Part shown: piece after piece, positions 10,718-59,806 of the stretch
Numbering within the stretch: the first letter of the stretch is position 1
How the letters are laid out: each line of letters starts with the position of its first letter
Assembly (NCBI RefSeq): GCF_033958435.1
Contig: NC_134137.1
Location: 222,063,501 to 222,127,500 of the forward strand
From: Carettochelys insculpta
Lineage: Eukaryota > Chordata > Testudines > Carettochelyidae
Direction: 5' to 3'
Length of the DNA stretch: 64,000 nt
Translations under genes and position numbers: made by a program
Notes under the pieces: generated by a model
The model's database searches: none
Told to the model about the DNA's origin: nothing
What the model saw: only the letters and a program-made list of their open reading frames with translations

Positions 10718-13700
10718 GTATAGTTCTACGACGTTGCTCGTTTATTATGAGTTCTTTTAAGATACTGCGGAAATCTGCCATTAATTTGCTATGTGACATT
10801 GGGCCGGTGAGTTTGAGCTCTCTGAGTGCTTCACTAGATGCTGGTGGCATCTGAAATTAAGTAGGGAAAAGAAGAGAGCCTTACCATTTTCTTGGGCCCT
10901 CTTTTATTCCATCAGCTGCTTTCTTTTTTAGTTTTCCTCCTAAGAGTCGCATTAAAACTGTACAGCCACTTCGTTAGCTCTGTCCCATACTTAATACTAA
11001 CCATCATGAGCTAATGGAAAATGGATCTTCTCAAACTTAATATCTTTTTCTGATGGGATTACAAAGTTGGTTTGTTACATGCTATTGATATAATAGACTT
11101 CTGTAAGACTTTTAACTTGGAGCTGCATGACACTTGGGTTAAAAACTAGAATAATACAAAACCAGCAAAACAGTTTATTAGGTGAGCTTTCACCAGAACA
11201 GACTCAATATTTAAGAAAGATGATGCCTGTCTGGATCTGGGCGATGTTTGCTAGTCTTTCAAGTGCTACTTGACTGCTTTTTGTTTTGATAGTGTATAGA
11301 CTAGCACGGCTTCCTCTCTGTTACTTTTCAACATGCAAGGCACTACATTTAGCCGTTTTGGAATGCAGATCCATCAACTACACGAAAAAACTCGCCCAGA
11401 TCCAGACAGGCATCATCTTTCTTAACTATTGAGTCTGTTGTTGTCTGGCTATGGTCTGAAGAAGGGGGTCTGTCCCACGAAAGCTCACCTAATAAACTAT
11501 TTTGCTAGTCTTTAAAATGCTACTTGACTGCTTTTTGTTTTGATACAAAACCAGTGTGTCATATACTAAATGAACTTTAAAATGTGTGACTGAGAGACTT
11601 TAACATGTAATTTTCAAACGTGTGTTGTGGTTTTTCTGTTTATTCCTGCACATGTAGGTTCTTGACTTTCTACTATTGAACATTTTATCAAAAATCTGCA
11701 GAAAACATAAAATCATCACTGATAACACTTGCAGATGACAGAGATTGGGGGAATAGTATGTAATCAAGAATGCAAGCCATTGATACAAAGCAGTCTAGAT
11801 TGTTTGGTAAATTGGATGCAAGCCAACAATGTGTGTTTCAATACAGCCAAAGTCAAACATTTTGGAACAAAGAGCATAGGCCATGTTTAAATGTTCTATT
11901 GTTATTACCTTTCATCCAAAGGTCTCAGAACTCAATGGCATTTGTCTTGCAAATCCTCTCCTTCTCTGTCCGAGGGTTGCCAAAAGTGCACATTTGAGTT
12001 CATTGATACAATTCATATACTCAGGTCAATTCTGGACACTTTTGTTGGTTTTAAAAAAAGCAGACCTGTTGAAATTTTGGCATTTCCAAAACAAGATATC
12101 ATTCTTAAACATGAAGGCAAATTTTTTTCACTTGGCATTTCTCTCAGTTTTGGCTTTAACTGTTTTTAAAAATTAAACCCCTCAAAACCAAAACAAAACA
12201 CAACAGTTTTGAAAAATGCTTTGCTTGGGGTTAACCCAAAAGAATGTTTGTTTTTCAGACCTGCCCCTTAAATGAGGATTCATTAGTTGTACAGTACTAG
12301 TGTCCATGCACTTCGCACATTCATGATTTAAACCTTTCAGTAACTCAGTTAGGGCTGGTATTGTCCTTGGTTTACATACAGGGTAACTGAGGCACGTGGT
12401 GGCTAGGAGACTTACCTGGAGCCACAAAGGGAGTCAGTAGCAGAGTTAGGAACAGACTCGAGCCATTACTCAGTTCTTTTGCTCTGATAGCAATACCTGC
12501 ACCAATCTAAATGAAGACAAAAAAGCAGTGCAGTAGCACTTCAAAGACTAACAAAATAATTCATTAGGTGATGAGCTTTTGTGGGACAGACCCACTTCTT
12601 CAGACTATAGCCAGACCAGAACAGACTCTGAAGAAGTGGGTCTGTCCCACGAAAGTTCATCACCTAATAAATTATTTCGTTAATCTTTAAAGTGCTACTG
12701 GACTGCTTTTTTGTTTTGATAGTATATAGACTAGCACAGCTATCTGTCTGTTACCAATGTAAATGAGTGAGTGACTGAACAACTCAGTCTTTGAATCTGT
12801 TTTCAGTTAAGTGCTGGGAGATTCTGAGAACAGGAAGGGATATTGGACCATGGAGAGGGGAGAGTTGGTACTGAGATCATAAAGTAGTGGTATGAATCAG
12901 CTACTCAAAAAAAAAAAAAAATCAAATTTACACATGCACTCGAGACTGTCACCCCATAAAAATGTGTGAGTTGCTCTGGCTGGTCAAACTATGGGTCATC
13001 TAAGTCATAATCATTTTCAGCAGCAGGATTCTCTTTGTAGTGCTTCAAAAGTGAAAGGAAATAGCACATTGCTGTCCCACCCCACCAAAAAAACCAGCCA
13101 AGCAAGTAAATAAACAAAAGCCCAGGTCCCCAAAAAAGTGTGGTTGGTATTTCTAATCATATTCTGAAATCTTATCAATAATATATGAAATCTGGCTTTT
13201 TCCAAATTCCAGTCCAAAGAAGGCTGGATAATTTAGTTAGTTTTGTATAAGTACTTTTTGAGCGCTAATCTGAAGCTTTTCGGGTGTTTGTATATGGCAA
13301 TTGTCTATAGCCATATTAAGCACATTTCTGCCTTCCCTGACCTGGAGAGAGTCCTTCCTCTTTGCTGAGGCAATCTGGTCTTCTCTTACCATCCAGTCCT
13401 GGGCTACTGTACATTTCTCCACCAATAGATCTAAGCCTGGCTCCTGTAGGATTATGTTCCTTTGAAGTAAGAAAAGAATTCCCTTTTTTTCCCCAGAGGT
13501 ATTTCTCTCCTGCTTGGTTTTGATAGTTTTGCTTGATTCCCGTGATTGCAGTAAAGTGGGAATTAATCTAATCAAATCAAATTAACTTTCTCACATGCAG
13601 TGAGGGAGGCCTGCAGTGCATCACTCTTTTGACTGTGCTTTGCTTTGCTGTCTCACAGGGGCCATTAGCGAGAAAATTCTAACACCTGGGAATGTTTCTG

Positions 13701-16700
13701 CAGTTGAAAACAGCAACGTCACCCTGCAGTGTCATCTCTCTGTGACCAATGCCATTGTGTCACAGGTGAACTGGAACCAGTGTAACAGGGTCACCATTGC
13801 AGTTTACCTAAACAAAGAGAAAGCCACGGTCCAGCCTGCATTCACTGAGAAGGTCTCACTGGCAGCAGAGTATGGGATAACAATCCACTTCTTAAGAGTC
13901 AATGACACAGGGGATTACTGCTGTGAATTTCATACCTTCCCTTATGGGATCTACCAAGGGAGAATGTTCCTGGAAGTGACAGGTGAGCCAATAAAACTGC
14001 AGATGATCTACAATCCATATAGCTAAGTTAAATTTTCCAACACACATAGCTGAATTATGGTTTGTCCACATGGGAGTTATTTCAGAATAGCTGTTCTTGA
14101 TTAACTCCATGTTAATCAGAGGTAATAAGTGGATTAAGTTAATCAGAGGTAATAAATGGATTTGGAAGCAGATTAAGCTACTTTGTAAGAAAATACTCTT
14201 ATTCCAGAATAATAGTGTCCAGACATAAGATTAATCAGGCATAATGAATCTGCTTTCAATTCACAGAATTTCTTATTCTGGATTAACTTTTTTTTGTAGA
14301 CAAGACTTTAGGACTGTATGAATAACATCTTTTGGTTTCAGTTTGCATGTTGTACTGCAAAAAAAAATGGGAAAATTAGTTCATTTCGGGTCCAATTAAA
14401 TATTGTTTGACAGGAACAAAATGTTTAGGTAATGAGGTTTGTTAACACACAAAAATAAAATTGAAATAAATTTCAAAACAAAATTGCTTTGGGAAAAAAA
14501 TGGTTTGTCTTGATATTTTTAAAATGAACTTGATTACAATTTTTGAGCATAACTTCCTGAAATGTTTCTGTTGACTGAAATCAACTTTTTTTTTTTTTTT
14601 TTTTGGTTTTAAAAAAAGGGTCTAGCTGAAAATTGTCACCCTTTCCTAAGTCGGAGCCTAGGCATTTTTGAAAAGTTAACCCCTTAAGCACCTTTGACAA
14701 TTTTATTTTTCAACTGAAGAACTAGCACCTTCTTAAATACCCTCTTCCTTTTCCTAGAATAAATTCATTTTATGAGTGACATGGTCAGATTATTTTTAAC
14801 AGTTATCTTTAGCCTCTGTTAGTAAATTATTATATTAAGGTTGAAAAGTTTTAAAATACAATTTACTTTTCATCACTTCTGTGGCTTGAGTACTGTTTGT
14901 CTTTTGCACTTCTCACTTGGACAATAAAGCTAGGTTGGTCAATGTCACTTTCTGTTTATGATCAAGTTCTCTGTCATTTCTCTTTCAACTCATCCAATGC
15001 TCTGCCAGATCCATTTACTTGAATTACAAAAGCAAGGACATGGGACTCCTTGTCCCCTGCCACTCCCAGGCATTGCCCCCAGCTGCTACCATTGGCTGTG
15101 ATTCTGGGAAATGGGAGAGTGCGGTAGGAGGAAGCCTCCAGGCAAGCACTTTGCTGCACTGCCACTCCCCTCAGCCATGGGAGAGGAGGAGAGCATGCAC
15201 AGTTGCTTCCTCCGCCAGCGAGCGCAGGCTGGATGAGGCTCTAGCTTGCTTGGATCTGGCCTGCGAGGCTCAGGGCTCCCCCACACACAGTAGATGCAAG
15301 AGGGGAAATCCCAAGCCTCTTGTGCTGGATCCAGGCCAAGGGCTGTATGTCCCCACACCTGCTTTAGAACATCCCAGATATTTACCTCACATCTGTAATG
15401 GCATTGAACAATTAACATCAGGTTCCCAGTGGCCGGTTGCTCTCCTGCTGGAAACAAAAGGTGCCAGGAAAAACATTCTGATGGCTTCAGAGGACTGCAG
15501 CAAATTACATTCTATTAGCTCATCTTTTATAACCAACTTCTACAAAACACCCACATCACAATGACCCATACTGGATTATCACCTTTCTAACTTTCAATAA
15601 ACTTTTAATTTCAGAGGGGTACAGGCTGAAGGGTCCAACCACCGAGGTTTTCATTGTCTACATGGCTCTCCGTTCTCCTCCCATTCTGATTAGCGGTGAC
15701 CATACCTAGTCTTGACCTTGCTTCTAGAAACCTGTTTCCAAATTAACCTTTACCTATGTGGTATTCTGTTTTATTAATTCAGTGTGGCCAAATGAACATC
15801 ATCTTCTGAGGTACACACTTTCCTTAACTGCAGAGTAACCAAGGCCAGCGGGCTAAGCTCTTATTGAGAACAAGGGTTTCTTAAAGCTAGAAGTCAGAAT
15901 TACAAGGCAGTAACTGCCAGAGTCACTCTTCCTTACTTTTTAGCAGCTTGGTACCATGTGTGCCTCTTTTCCCAACCTGCTGTCCTGACCTGATCCTTTG
16001 GTGTACAGCTCTCGCCTGCCTTTCAAAAACAATTATAACTGGGTAGTAATAACCTAATGTTGAACAAATACCAGGCAACCCACCAAAGTGCGCTGTGAGA
16101 AAAGAATCGTTTTTGTGAGCGTTGGACAGGTTGCTTTTGTGCTGCACTGAAGGTTGGCACTATAGTCCAGGTTTATTGCAGGTAGTTCAACTACAGGCTG
16201 ATTCCCTAGTGGAATGAGTGCTTCTCCCAGGAGACACTGAGCACGTTCTGTGTAGGGCAGTGCCCTCCACTGGCGTGTTTGTGCACCTGCACTAGTGAAC
16301 GCTGTGGGCATAAGGGAGACGAGCTGGTACAGTTGGCAGCAGAGAGCGCTGCGCTGCTCACACAGAAACAGAAACTGACAGGCAGCTGGATTCAGTGTCC
16401 TGAGCTTGACACATCACACCTTTTTGAGTTACCTTATGGTCTACGTGGTGCATTTACAGTCACCAGGATGTAGCACCAGCTTTGTTTTAAGATGAAAACA
16501 GTTGGAGGAGGTAGAATGCCTTCCCACAAGGGCCAGGACAGGGGTGCTTCTTGGTCAAGCTTGACTATGGGGGGGGGGCCTGATTCTGATTTCATTAACA
16601 TGACCATAAAGGAAGAGTATCGCCTGAAGTCAGTGTTCGTACCCCAGTGTAAAATGAGTGTGCGATTAGCATCAGGTCTGAAGAGCGCAGCTTTAGCCTG

Positions 16701-18292
16701 GCACCCCTCCCCCGCATGCCTTTAGTGACTGTATCCAAGGATGATTTTAATGCCAAATTCACATTTCTCTTCACTTAATTTCAGAAACATCAGAGGAGAA
16801 GAATGTCTGGAAGAACTTTCTCTATATAATCATTGGCCTGGTATTAGGAGTTTTCCTCCTAGTGTGTTTCACAGTCTGGATCTGCAGGCGCAAGGTAACC
16901 AGACTTTAGACCCAATAAGGTCACCAGATCCTCTGCAATCCATTCCATTGGTTTTTTTCTCAACTATCGAATATTTAATTGCTTTGATTGGATTAACCAT
17001 AAAGATGAAGAGTAACTTTGATGGGAAACACGGCATCTAAGTGGGCAGCTCTCTGCATGCTCCCTGATTCCACCATGTTGATCTTAAACTGGGTCTGCTG
17101 CCCACTGCCTCAGGAACTCTCTCTGATTTAGCTGAACGTTGAGCATCTGTTGAAAACTCCCGACAGCATGGCCCACAAGTCATCTCAGACTCTGAGCCCT
17201 AGTAACTTAGCACTCAGCTCAGTGAGGGCATTGCTATGGGCCCTAATTTCCCACAGGTGAATGTGAGAGCTCTGCTGACCACTGCAATACACCTGAACTG
17301 AATGTGAGGAACTGCTTGTATCACCCGTCATCTCCTGACTGACCGAGGAGGAATATTTTGGGTCCTCTTCTTTCTGCATAGCTGAAGATGAAGACCTCTT
17401 TTAGATGAGTAGGAGGAAGGATTTTGAAGCCAGTAGGGGTTGTAGCTTTGGTTCCACTTTCTTTCCAGTTGCTTGCTGAGACTACATTTGAGGCTCCTTT
17501 GAAGTGTGAAAGTATGTCTTAGTAATCACCCCTCCTTCATTTCACTACCTATGGTATAACCACCTCACAAACTCCTGCTCCCTGCCCTTCCCACTGGCTA
17601 ATATCACGGCCCTCAGCCAACTGGGAGGGTATGTCTATGAGGGCCCCAATCGCTCAGATATCAAATGTGCAGGCAGATCACATGGGCCCATCCCTGCTAC
17701 ACTGGACAAAGTTTGCAAGCCTTTCATTCCACAGTGGCTGAGGGCTGGATTCACGGAGGATCCTCCTCAATACTAGCTGAGGGCAAGGTGGTTTCTCATA
17801 GGGCCTCCACCATGCCCACCAGCGAAGGGCACATCTCAGGCTTCCTTCATTCACAACCCTTCCATAATCCTCCCTCCCTTGGGAAAGAGGTTGGAAAGAC
17901 GGTGGAAGTCTGTTTAAATGTAAAGAAGAATCTGATCTCGACCTGTGGGCAGGAAATCCGCCTAGATTCTAGGGAAGCTGGGATCTGAACAGTTGCCTTT
18001 TGGGCTGTTTCTGGTTTAAAATCATTGGAATTAAAATAAATTTTCTGGCTTTTTGTAGAAACAAACTCAGAAAATCCAGGTGCCACCCCATGTCCTGGAG
18101 AAGGTGTCCTCCAGGAGCCCTGGGAAGGAATGCAGCTCGCCAAACCCCACCACATGCTACTCAGCGAGGGCCAACATGGCATCCACCAGCAACGTGGGAG
18201 ATCAGGAGGAGTGTGATGATGGTCACAACTATTTCAACATCTTGCAAGATAAAGGCCACAGAAGCAGAAGTACTGTGGTACAAGTAGGTTAG
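10654..18292 (+). CDS. TIGIT: TIGIT, inhibitory receptor of T and NK cells (four coding exons)
   Basis: Joined exons 10654-10717, 13659-13982, 16785-16894 and 18059-18292 total 732 nt, or 243 residues plus stop; the human protein is 244. Order: signal peptide (1 to about 22), IgV domain (about 24-129), membrane span (about 141-163) flanked by RRK, and a cytoplasmic tail. TIGIT identity is supported by VSQ (55-57), the TFP motif (114-116) in 'HTFPYGIYQGR', and HNYFNIL near the C terminus (Tyr224). Family members bind CD155/PVR and related nectins on antigen-presenting or target cells and dampen activation. Introns are phase 1, phase 1 and phase 0, with GT-AG borders. Synteny with ZBTB20, tail to tail, agrees. 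The C-terminal ITIM tyrosine of mammals is absent. Exon borders are read by eye without RNA support. Confidence 0.93.
11166..11542. mobile_element. Inverted SINE dimer with one target-site duplication
   Basis: Inverted arms occur at 11166-11246 and 11393-11515: the 'cagactcaatatttaagaaa' side pairs with its complement ending 'actattgagtctgttg', and 'gtttattaggtgagcttt' with 'aaagctcacctaataaac'. The middle (11247-11392) holds another + oriented tail piece. A single exact 12-bp repeat ATACAAAACCAG flanks the whole (11154-11165 and 11543-11554). The tails point outward. Confidence 0.75.
12340..12490 (-). mobile_element. MIR-like ancient SINE remnant
   Basis: 'tttacatacagggtaactga' with 'ggcacgtggtggctaggaga' and 'gagttaggaaca' resemble the reverse complement of a MIR core ('add to zero, compare to detection limit' type sequence is absent). 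The match is by eye and diverged. Confidence 0.4.
12515..12752. mobile_element. Inverted SINE dimer with one target-site duplication
   Basis: The left arm (about 12518-12605, - orientation) and right arm (about 12629-12752, + orientation) share the GTCTGTCCCACGAAAG tail, with a 20-25 bp spacer. One 14-bp direct repeat flanks the pair: ACCAATCTAAATGA (12501-12514) and ACCAATGTAAATGA (12753-12766), one mismatch. The arms pair almost perfectly over about 85 bp. Confidence 0.8.
13659..13982 (+). CDS. TIGIT: TIGIT coding exon 2: IgV ligand-binding domain
   Basis: The acceptor is tctcacag|GGGCC and the donor is GACAG|gtgagc; the exon is 324 nt, phase 1 at both ends. It encodes a V-type Ig fold: B-strand Cys46, core Trp60 in VNW, the 'VNDTGDYCC' F-strand motif (Cys109/110), and the TIGIT/PVR-family TFP signature at 114-116 that forms part of the lock-and-key contact with CD155. 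N-glycosylation sequons are at Asn33, Asn41 and Asn103. Cys63 and the doubled Cys109-Cys110 are unusual. If intron 2 were retained, the frame runs 14 codons to a stop at 14024-14026. Confidence 0.95.
13983..16784 (+). other. TIGIT intron 2
   Basis: The intron is 2.8 kb. It includes a diverged palindromic element near 14060-14310, a 20-T run near 14587-14604 and GC-richer sequence at 15000-15460. That last part gives open frames on both strands without a domain. No extra exon was identified. Confidence 0.7.
14060..14310. mobile_element. Diverged palindromic MITE-like element
   Basis: 'tccacatgggagttatttca' near 14070 is mirrored by complementary words near 14240-14310 ('cttattctggattaac'). 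A 26-bp near-identical tandem pair (GTTAATCAGAGGTAATAA) lies at 14112-14155. There is no coding capacity and the ends are uncertain. Confidence 0.45.
16785..16894 (+). CDS. TIGIT: TIGIT coding exon 3: stalk and transmembrane helix
   Basis: The acceptor is atttcag|AAACATC and the donor is CGCAAG|gtaacc; 110 nt. It encodes a short acidic/polar stalk (TSEEKNVWKN), then a 23-residue hydrophobic helix (about 141-163) and the stop-transfer RRK. The hydrophobic helix is spliced in frame with exon 2, completing Glu130. Exon size and role match the transmembrane exon of mammalian TIGIT. Confidence 0.88.
16895..18058 (+). other. TIGIT intron 3
   Basis: The intron is 1.16 kb, phase 0, GT-AG. I recognise no repeat, exon or RNA gene in it. 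Confidence 0.75.
18059..18292 (+). CDS. TIGIT: TIGIT coding exon 4: cytoplasmic tail with YFN motif
   Basis: The acceptor is ctttttgtag|AAACAA. The exon encodes residues 167-243 and ends at TAG 18290-18292. GHNYFNILQD corresponds to the mammalian ITT-like segment: Tyr224 lies in a YxN Grb2-binding context. The following mammalian ITIM is replaced by polar sequence without tyrosine ('KGHRSRSTVVQVG'). The only other tail tyrosine is Tyr200 in TCYSAR, which does not fit an ITIM. A weak donor-like CAA|gtaggt at 18281-18289 leaves a small chance of a fifth exon. Confidence 0.9.
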   Translation, partial: KQTQKIQVPPHVLEKVSSRSPGKECSSPNPTTCYSARANMASTSNVGDQEECDDGHNYFNILQDKGHRSRSTVVQVG

Positions 18293-18775
18293 CTGTGTGG
18301 GGAGGAGGGCATTTTATCTTTGAGCAAGCATAGCATTGCTGGTTCAGTTCTTTTGTCAAAAACTTTCTTACTTCCTCCTGTCAAGTCTAGTAAAGTGGTC
18401 TGGAAGTTGGCTGGGTAAGAGGAAAGGGATATGTGTGATGGTGGTGCTTGCGAAAGTGAGACGTTCAGAGCGCTCTCTGAGACAGGCTTGGAGTTTGCCC
18501 TGGACAAATCAGGAGATTGGGAATGGCCTTTTCCTTCAAGAGATTTGTTAAAAAAAATTCATCCTTGCTGTAATACTGAGACATTGTTGCAAACTAAAGG
18601 GCTGCTTGGGGGCCTCAGACCAGTTTCCTAGGGGTAACAGTGACCATGTCACAATTGTGGGAAGAAAACTGGTTCAGAAGAGAAGCCAGGTAATGACTGA
18701 GCCTTGCATATTGACTTTTCCTCTCATCTCTGGAGATGGTTTTTTTGAGCAGGGCTGAGGAACACTAATTGTGGC

Positions 18776-18794
18776 GGGGGGGGGGGGGGGGGGG
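18776..18794 (+). repeat. Poly-G run, 19 bases
   Basis: Nineteen consecutive G follow 'gtggc'. On the TIGIT transcript this could form a G-quadruplex; it is also a place where read errors are likely. Confidence 0.9.
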
Positions 18795-18882
18795 CATAAA
18801 TGTGGGAATGGTGCCAACCCAGAGGCTGCTGCCTGGACAATATCTGATTTGAGGGATAAATAGGACTTTACTCTCCAGAGCT

Positions 18883-19577
18883 GTGTCTACACGTGCACGC
18901 TACTTCGAAGTAGTGGCACTAACTTCGAAATAGCGCCCGTCGCGGCTACACGCGTCGGGCGCTATTTCGAAGTTAACTTCGATGTTAGGCGGCGAGACGT
19001 CGAAGTCGCTAACCTCATGAGGGGATCGGAATAGCGCCCTACTTCGACGTTCAACGTCGAAGTAGGGACCATGTAGACGATCCGTGTCCCGCAACGTCGA
19101 AATTGCCGGGTCCTCCATGGCGGCCATCAGCTGGGAGGGGGGGGGGGGGGGGGGTGTTGAGAGATGCTCTCTCTCCAGCCCCTGCGGGGCTCTATGGTCA
19201 CCGTGGGCAGCAGCCCTTAGCCCAGGGCTTCTGGCTGCTGCTGCGGCAGCTGGGGATCCATGCTGCAGGCACAGGGTCTGCAACCAGTTGTCGGCTCTGT
19301 GGATCTTGTGTTGTTTAGTGCAACTGTGTCTGGGAGGGGCCCTTTAAGGGAGCGGCTTGCTGTTGAGTCTGCCCTGTGACCCTGTCTGCAGCTGTGCCTG
19401 GCACCCTTATTTTGATGTGTGCTACTTTGGCGTGTAGACGTTCCCTCGCTGCGCCTATTTCGATGTTGGGCTGAGCAACGTCGAAGTTGAACATCGACGT
19501 TGCCGGCCCTGGAGGACGTGTAGACGTTATTCATCGAAATAGACTATTTCGATGTTGGCTGCACGTGTAGACGTAGC
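18883..19577. mobile_element. MITE-like TIR element with CpG- and TTCGAA-rich sequence, 695 bp
   Basis: The ends GTGTCTACACGTGC and GCACGTGTAGACGTAGC are inverted complements. An 8-bp direct repeat CCAGAGCT flanks it (18875-18882 and 19578-19585), which would suit a hAT-type insertion. The interior has several short palindromes around 'ttcgaagt' and 'acgtcgaagt' words, and a middle portion (19110-19430) unlike the ends, perhaps a captured segment. It holds an 18-G run at 19137-19154. No transposase is present. Confidence 0.7.
19137..19154 (+). repeat. Poly-G run, 18 bases
   Basis: Eighteen consecutive G inside the MITE, 340 bp after the other G run. Confidence 0.9.
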
Positions 19578-20983
19578 CCAGAGCTGACAGTGCAGGAACA
19601 GAATTAAGGTATGAAAATGGCTGTGGGACAGCTAGTGGCCACTCATGGTGTGTGGTGCCTACTAGGTAATGGAAGCAGGCTTATGATCCCACAAGGCTCT
19701 GGTGGTTCATGACATGCCTCGGTGTTGCCGTCCTCATGCTGAGAAGCTCTGGGATACGTCCATGGATTGCCAATATGCCCTCATGATACAGAGTTGGGGA
19801 GTTTACCTTGTTTTAGGAAAAGTGCCTCCTGGCTGTAGAATCAGAAGATAATTCTAGATACCCATTAACATGTTCTCACAACCGCTGGTATGGAAATGAT
19901 TGTATACTGTGTGTCTATAAGTGGGGACAAGCCCTTGTCTTCTAGCAAAGTGTTGCTTTGTTAGGCCTATGAGGACAATAGTCAATGCTCCAGTGGGGGG
20001 AATCCATTTCCAGGCTTATGACGAATGGAAGATATCTTATTTTGAACTTTTAATGTTTTGGGCCAAAAGCCCAGAGGAGAGATGGGTGTACGTGTGTGTT
20101 TCCTAACTCTCACAGAGAACTCCTAAATTAGGAAACCTTGTTTATGTATCTGGATTCAATCCAAGCGCAGATCTGGTTGCCCTGAATGAAGCCTCCACAT
20201 TTGTAAAGTGTGCTCTGCTCCTGAAACTGTGGTTCTGTTGTGTCACTGGGAAGTTTGTTCTTAATTTCAGTGGGACCAGGAGTTGGCCAAAGTGCAAGAA
20301 AAATCAAAATGAGCAATTGAGTTTGGAGAGGGAGGTGGGTGGGTTAGGATAGGGATGACATCTGCCTTTTCAATGCCTTGTTTGCCTTCCAGGGGCATCT
20401 CCTGCAAATCTTGTGCGCTGGCTTAAAATAATGAAACCTCTAGCTGCCATTGCTGCTTTTTTTCAGTGGCATCTTAGGTCCAAGCTTGACTTAGGTCACC
20501 AGCGAGTTTGGTGACCTTTGCCTTACACTACGAGTTGGTTTATGCCAATCACTGAACCAAAATGTTGCAGCTCAGGACTGAAATACAGAAGCTGAATTAT
20601 ATGTGGGGGAGTGTATAGTAGCAAAGATATTGCAGGTTAAGAAAGAGCTGCACTAGTTGGTCTATAAGGGGTTCCAAGTTAGAACTGGCAATAGGACTGC
20701 AGATGAGGATGAAGGAGCATTGGCAGAAATGTGAGAAACCAAGGGAGGCTCCAGGGCAAGTTACTTAGTTTGCTGTTGTGATTGATGTTAAAGTATCATT
20801 TGATCTAAAAGTTTTAAGAAGCCTCTTTTTGCCATATTTTGTGATTTCTCTGGTGTATTACAGGGCCCCCTGGAGAAATTTAGCCCCAGAGTCAAATGTT
20901 GCAATGTAGTCATGCAGTGTGCCAATGTGGTTCTGTCCTATCGACTGCAGGGTACTGTTCTAACTTGTATATTTTAGGACGAA

Positions 20984-20989
20984 AATAAA
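20984..20989 (+). terminator. TIGIT: Candidate TIGIT poly(A) signal
   Basis: AATAAA on the + strand, followed after about 20 bases by a T-rich stretch (21011-21030) that can serve as the downstream element. It is the first canonical hexamer I see after the TIGIT stop. Confidence 0.5.
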
Positions 20990-21189
20990 TCCACAAAGAC
21001 ACCAGCCAAGCTTTTTACTTTTTTTAATTATTCCTTCATATTCAAACTTCACAAACAGTGTGAACTTGTACAATACCTCAGAAAGTGAAACTTACAAAAA
21101 AAGTGCTGGTAACATTAAAAAAAAACAAAAAACAAACAAACAAAAAACAAACATCATTCTTAGCAACATCAATTACTCTTCCACACAAA

Positions 21190-59613
<38,424 letters not shown>

Positions 59614-59806
59614 CTAAAACATTTGCCCACTGGCTTAACACCACAGAGGAAATCTTAGAGATACCATAACGGGGCACTGAACGCAAGGCATCACATCCAC
59701 GTATGGAGACAAACTGCTCAGAAAAAGGATTTAACAGGATCTTTCTGGCATGGATAAGCAGAGACCCGTGCCTTGAATCTTCAGGCAAAACTAGACAAGT
59801 CACTAA

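Larger units (their letters stand above)
10718..13658 (+). other. TIGIT intron 1
   Basis: The intron is 2.9 kb, GT-AG. It contains two inverted SINE dimers (11166-11542 and 12515-12752) and a MIR-like remnant near 12340-12490. The rest (10718-11165, 11555-12339, 12767-13658) is unique AT-rich sequence with no recognised exon. Confidence 0.75.
18293..21010 (+). other. TIGIT: Probable TIGIT 3' UTR
   Basis: From the stop codon to the candidate poly(A) signal at 20984-20989 no other gene is visible, and I saw no earlier AATAAA on the + strand. A UTR of about 2.7 kb is comparable in scale to mammalian TIGIT. It carries a 695-bp MITE (18883-19577) and two poly-G runs, so some assemblies may be wrong here. 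Sequence from 19586 to 20980 shows nothing recognisable. The extent is inferred. Confidence 0.5.

Noticed and set aside
15019..15564. 181-codon + strand open frame in TIGIT intron 2
   Set aside because: GC-rich intronic sequence open on both strands, with no conserved domain and no match to TIGIT exon structure.
18900..19534. Open frames on both strands near 19 kb
   Set aside because: They lie in the 695-bp palindromic MITE and reflect its CpG-rich inverted sequence.
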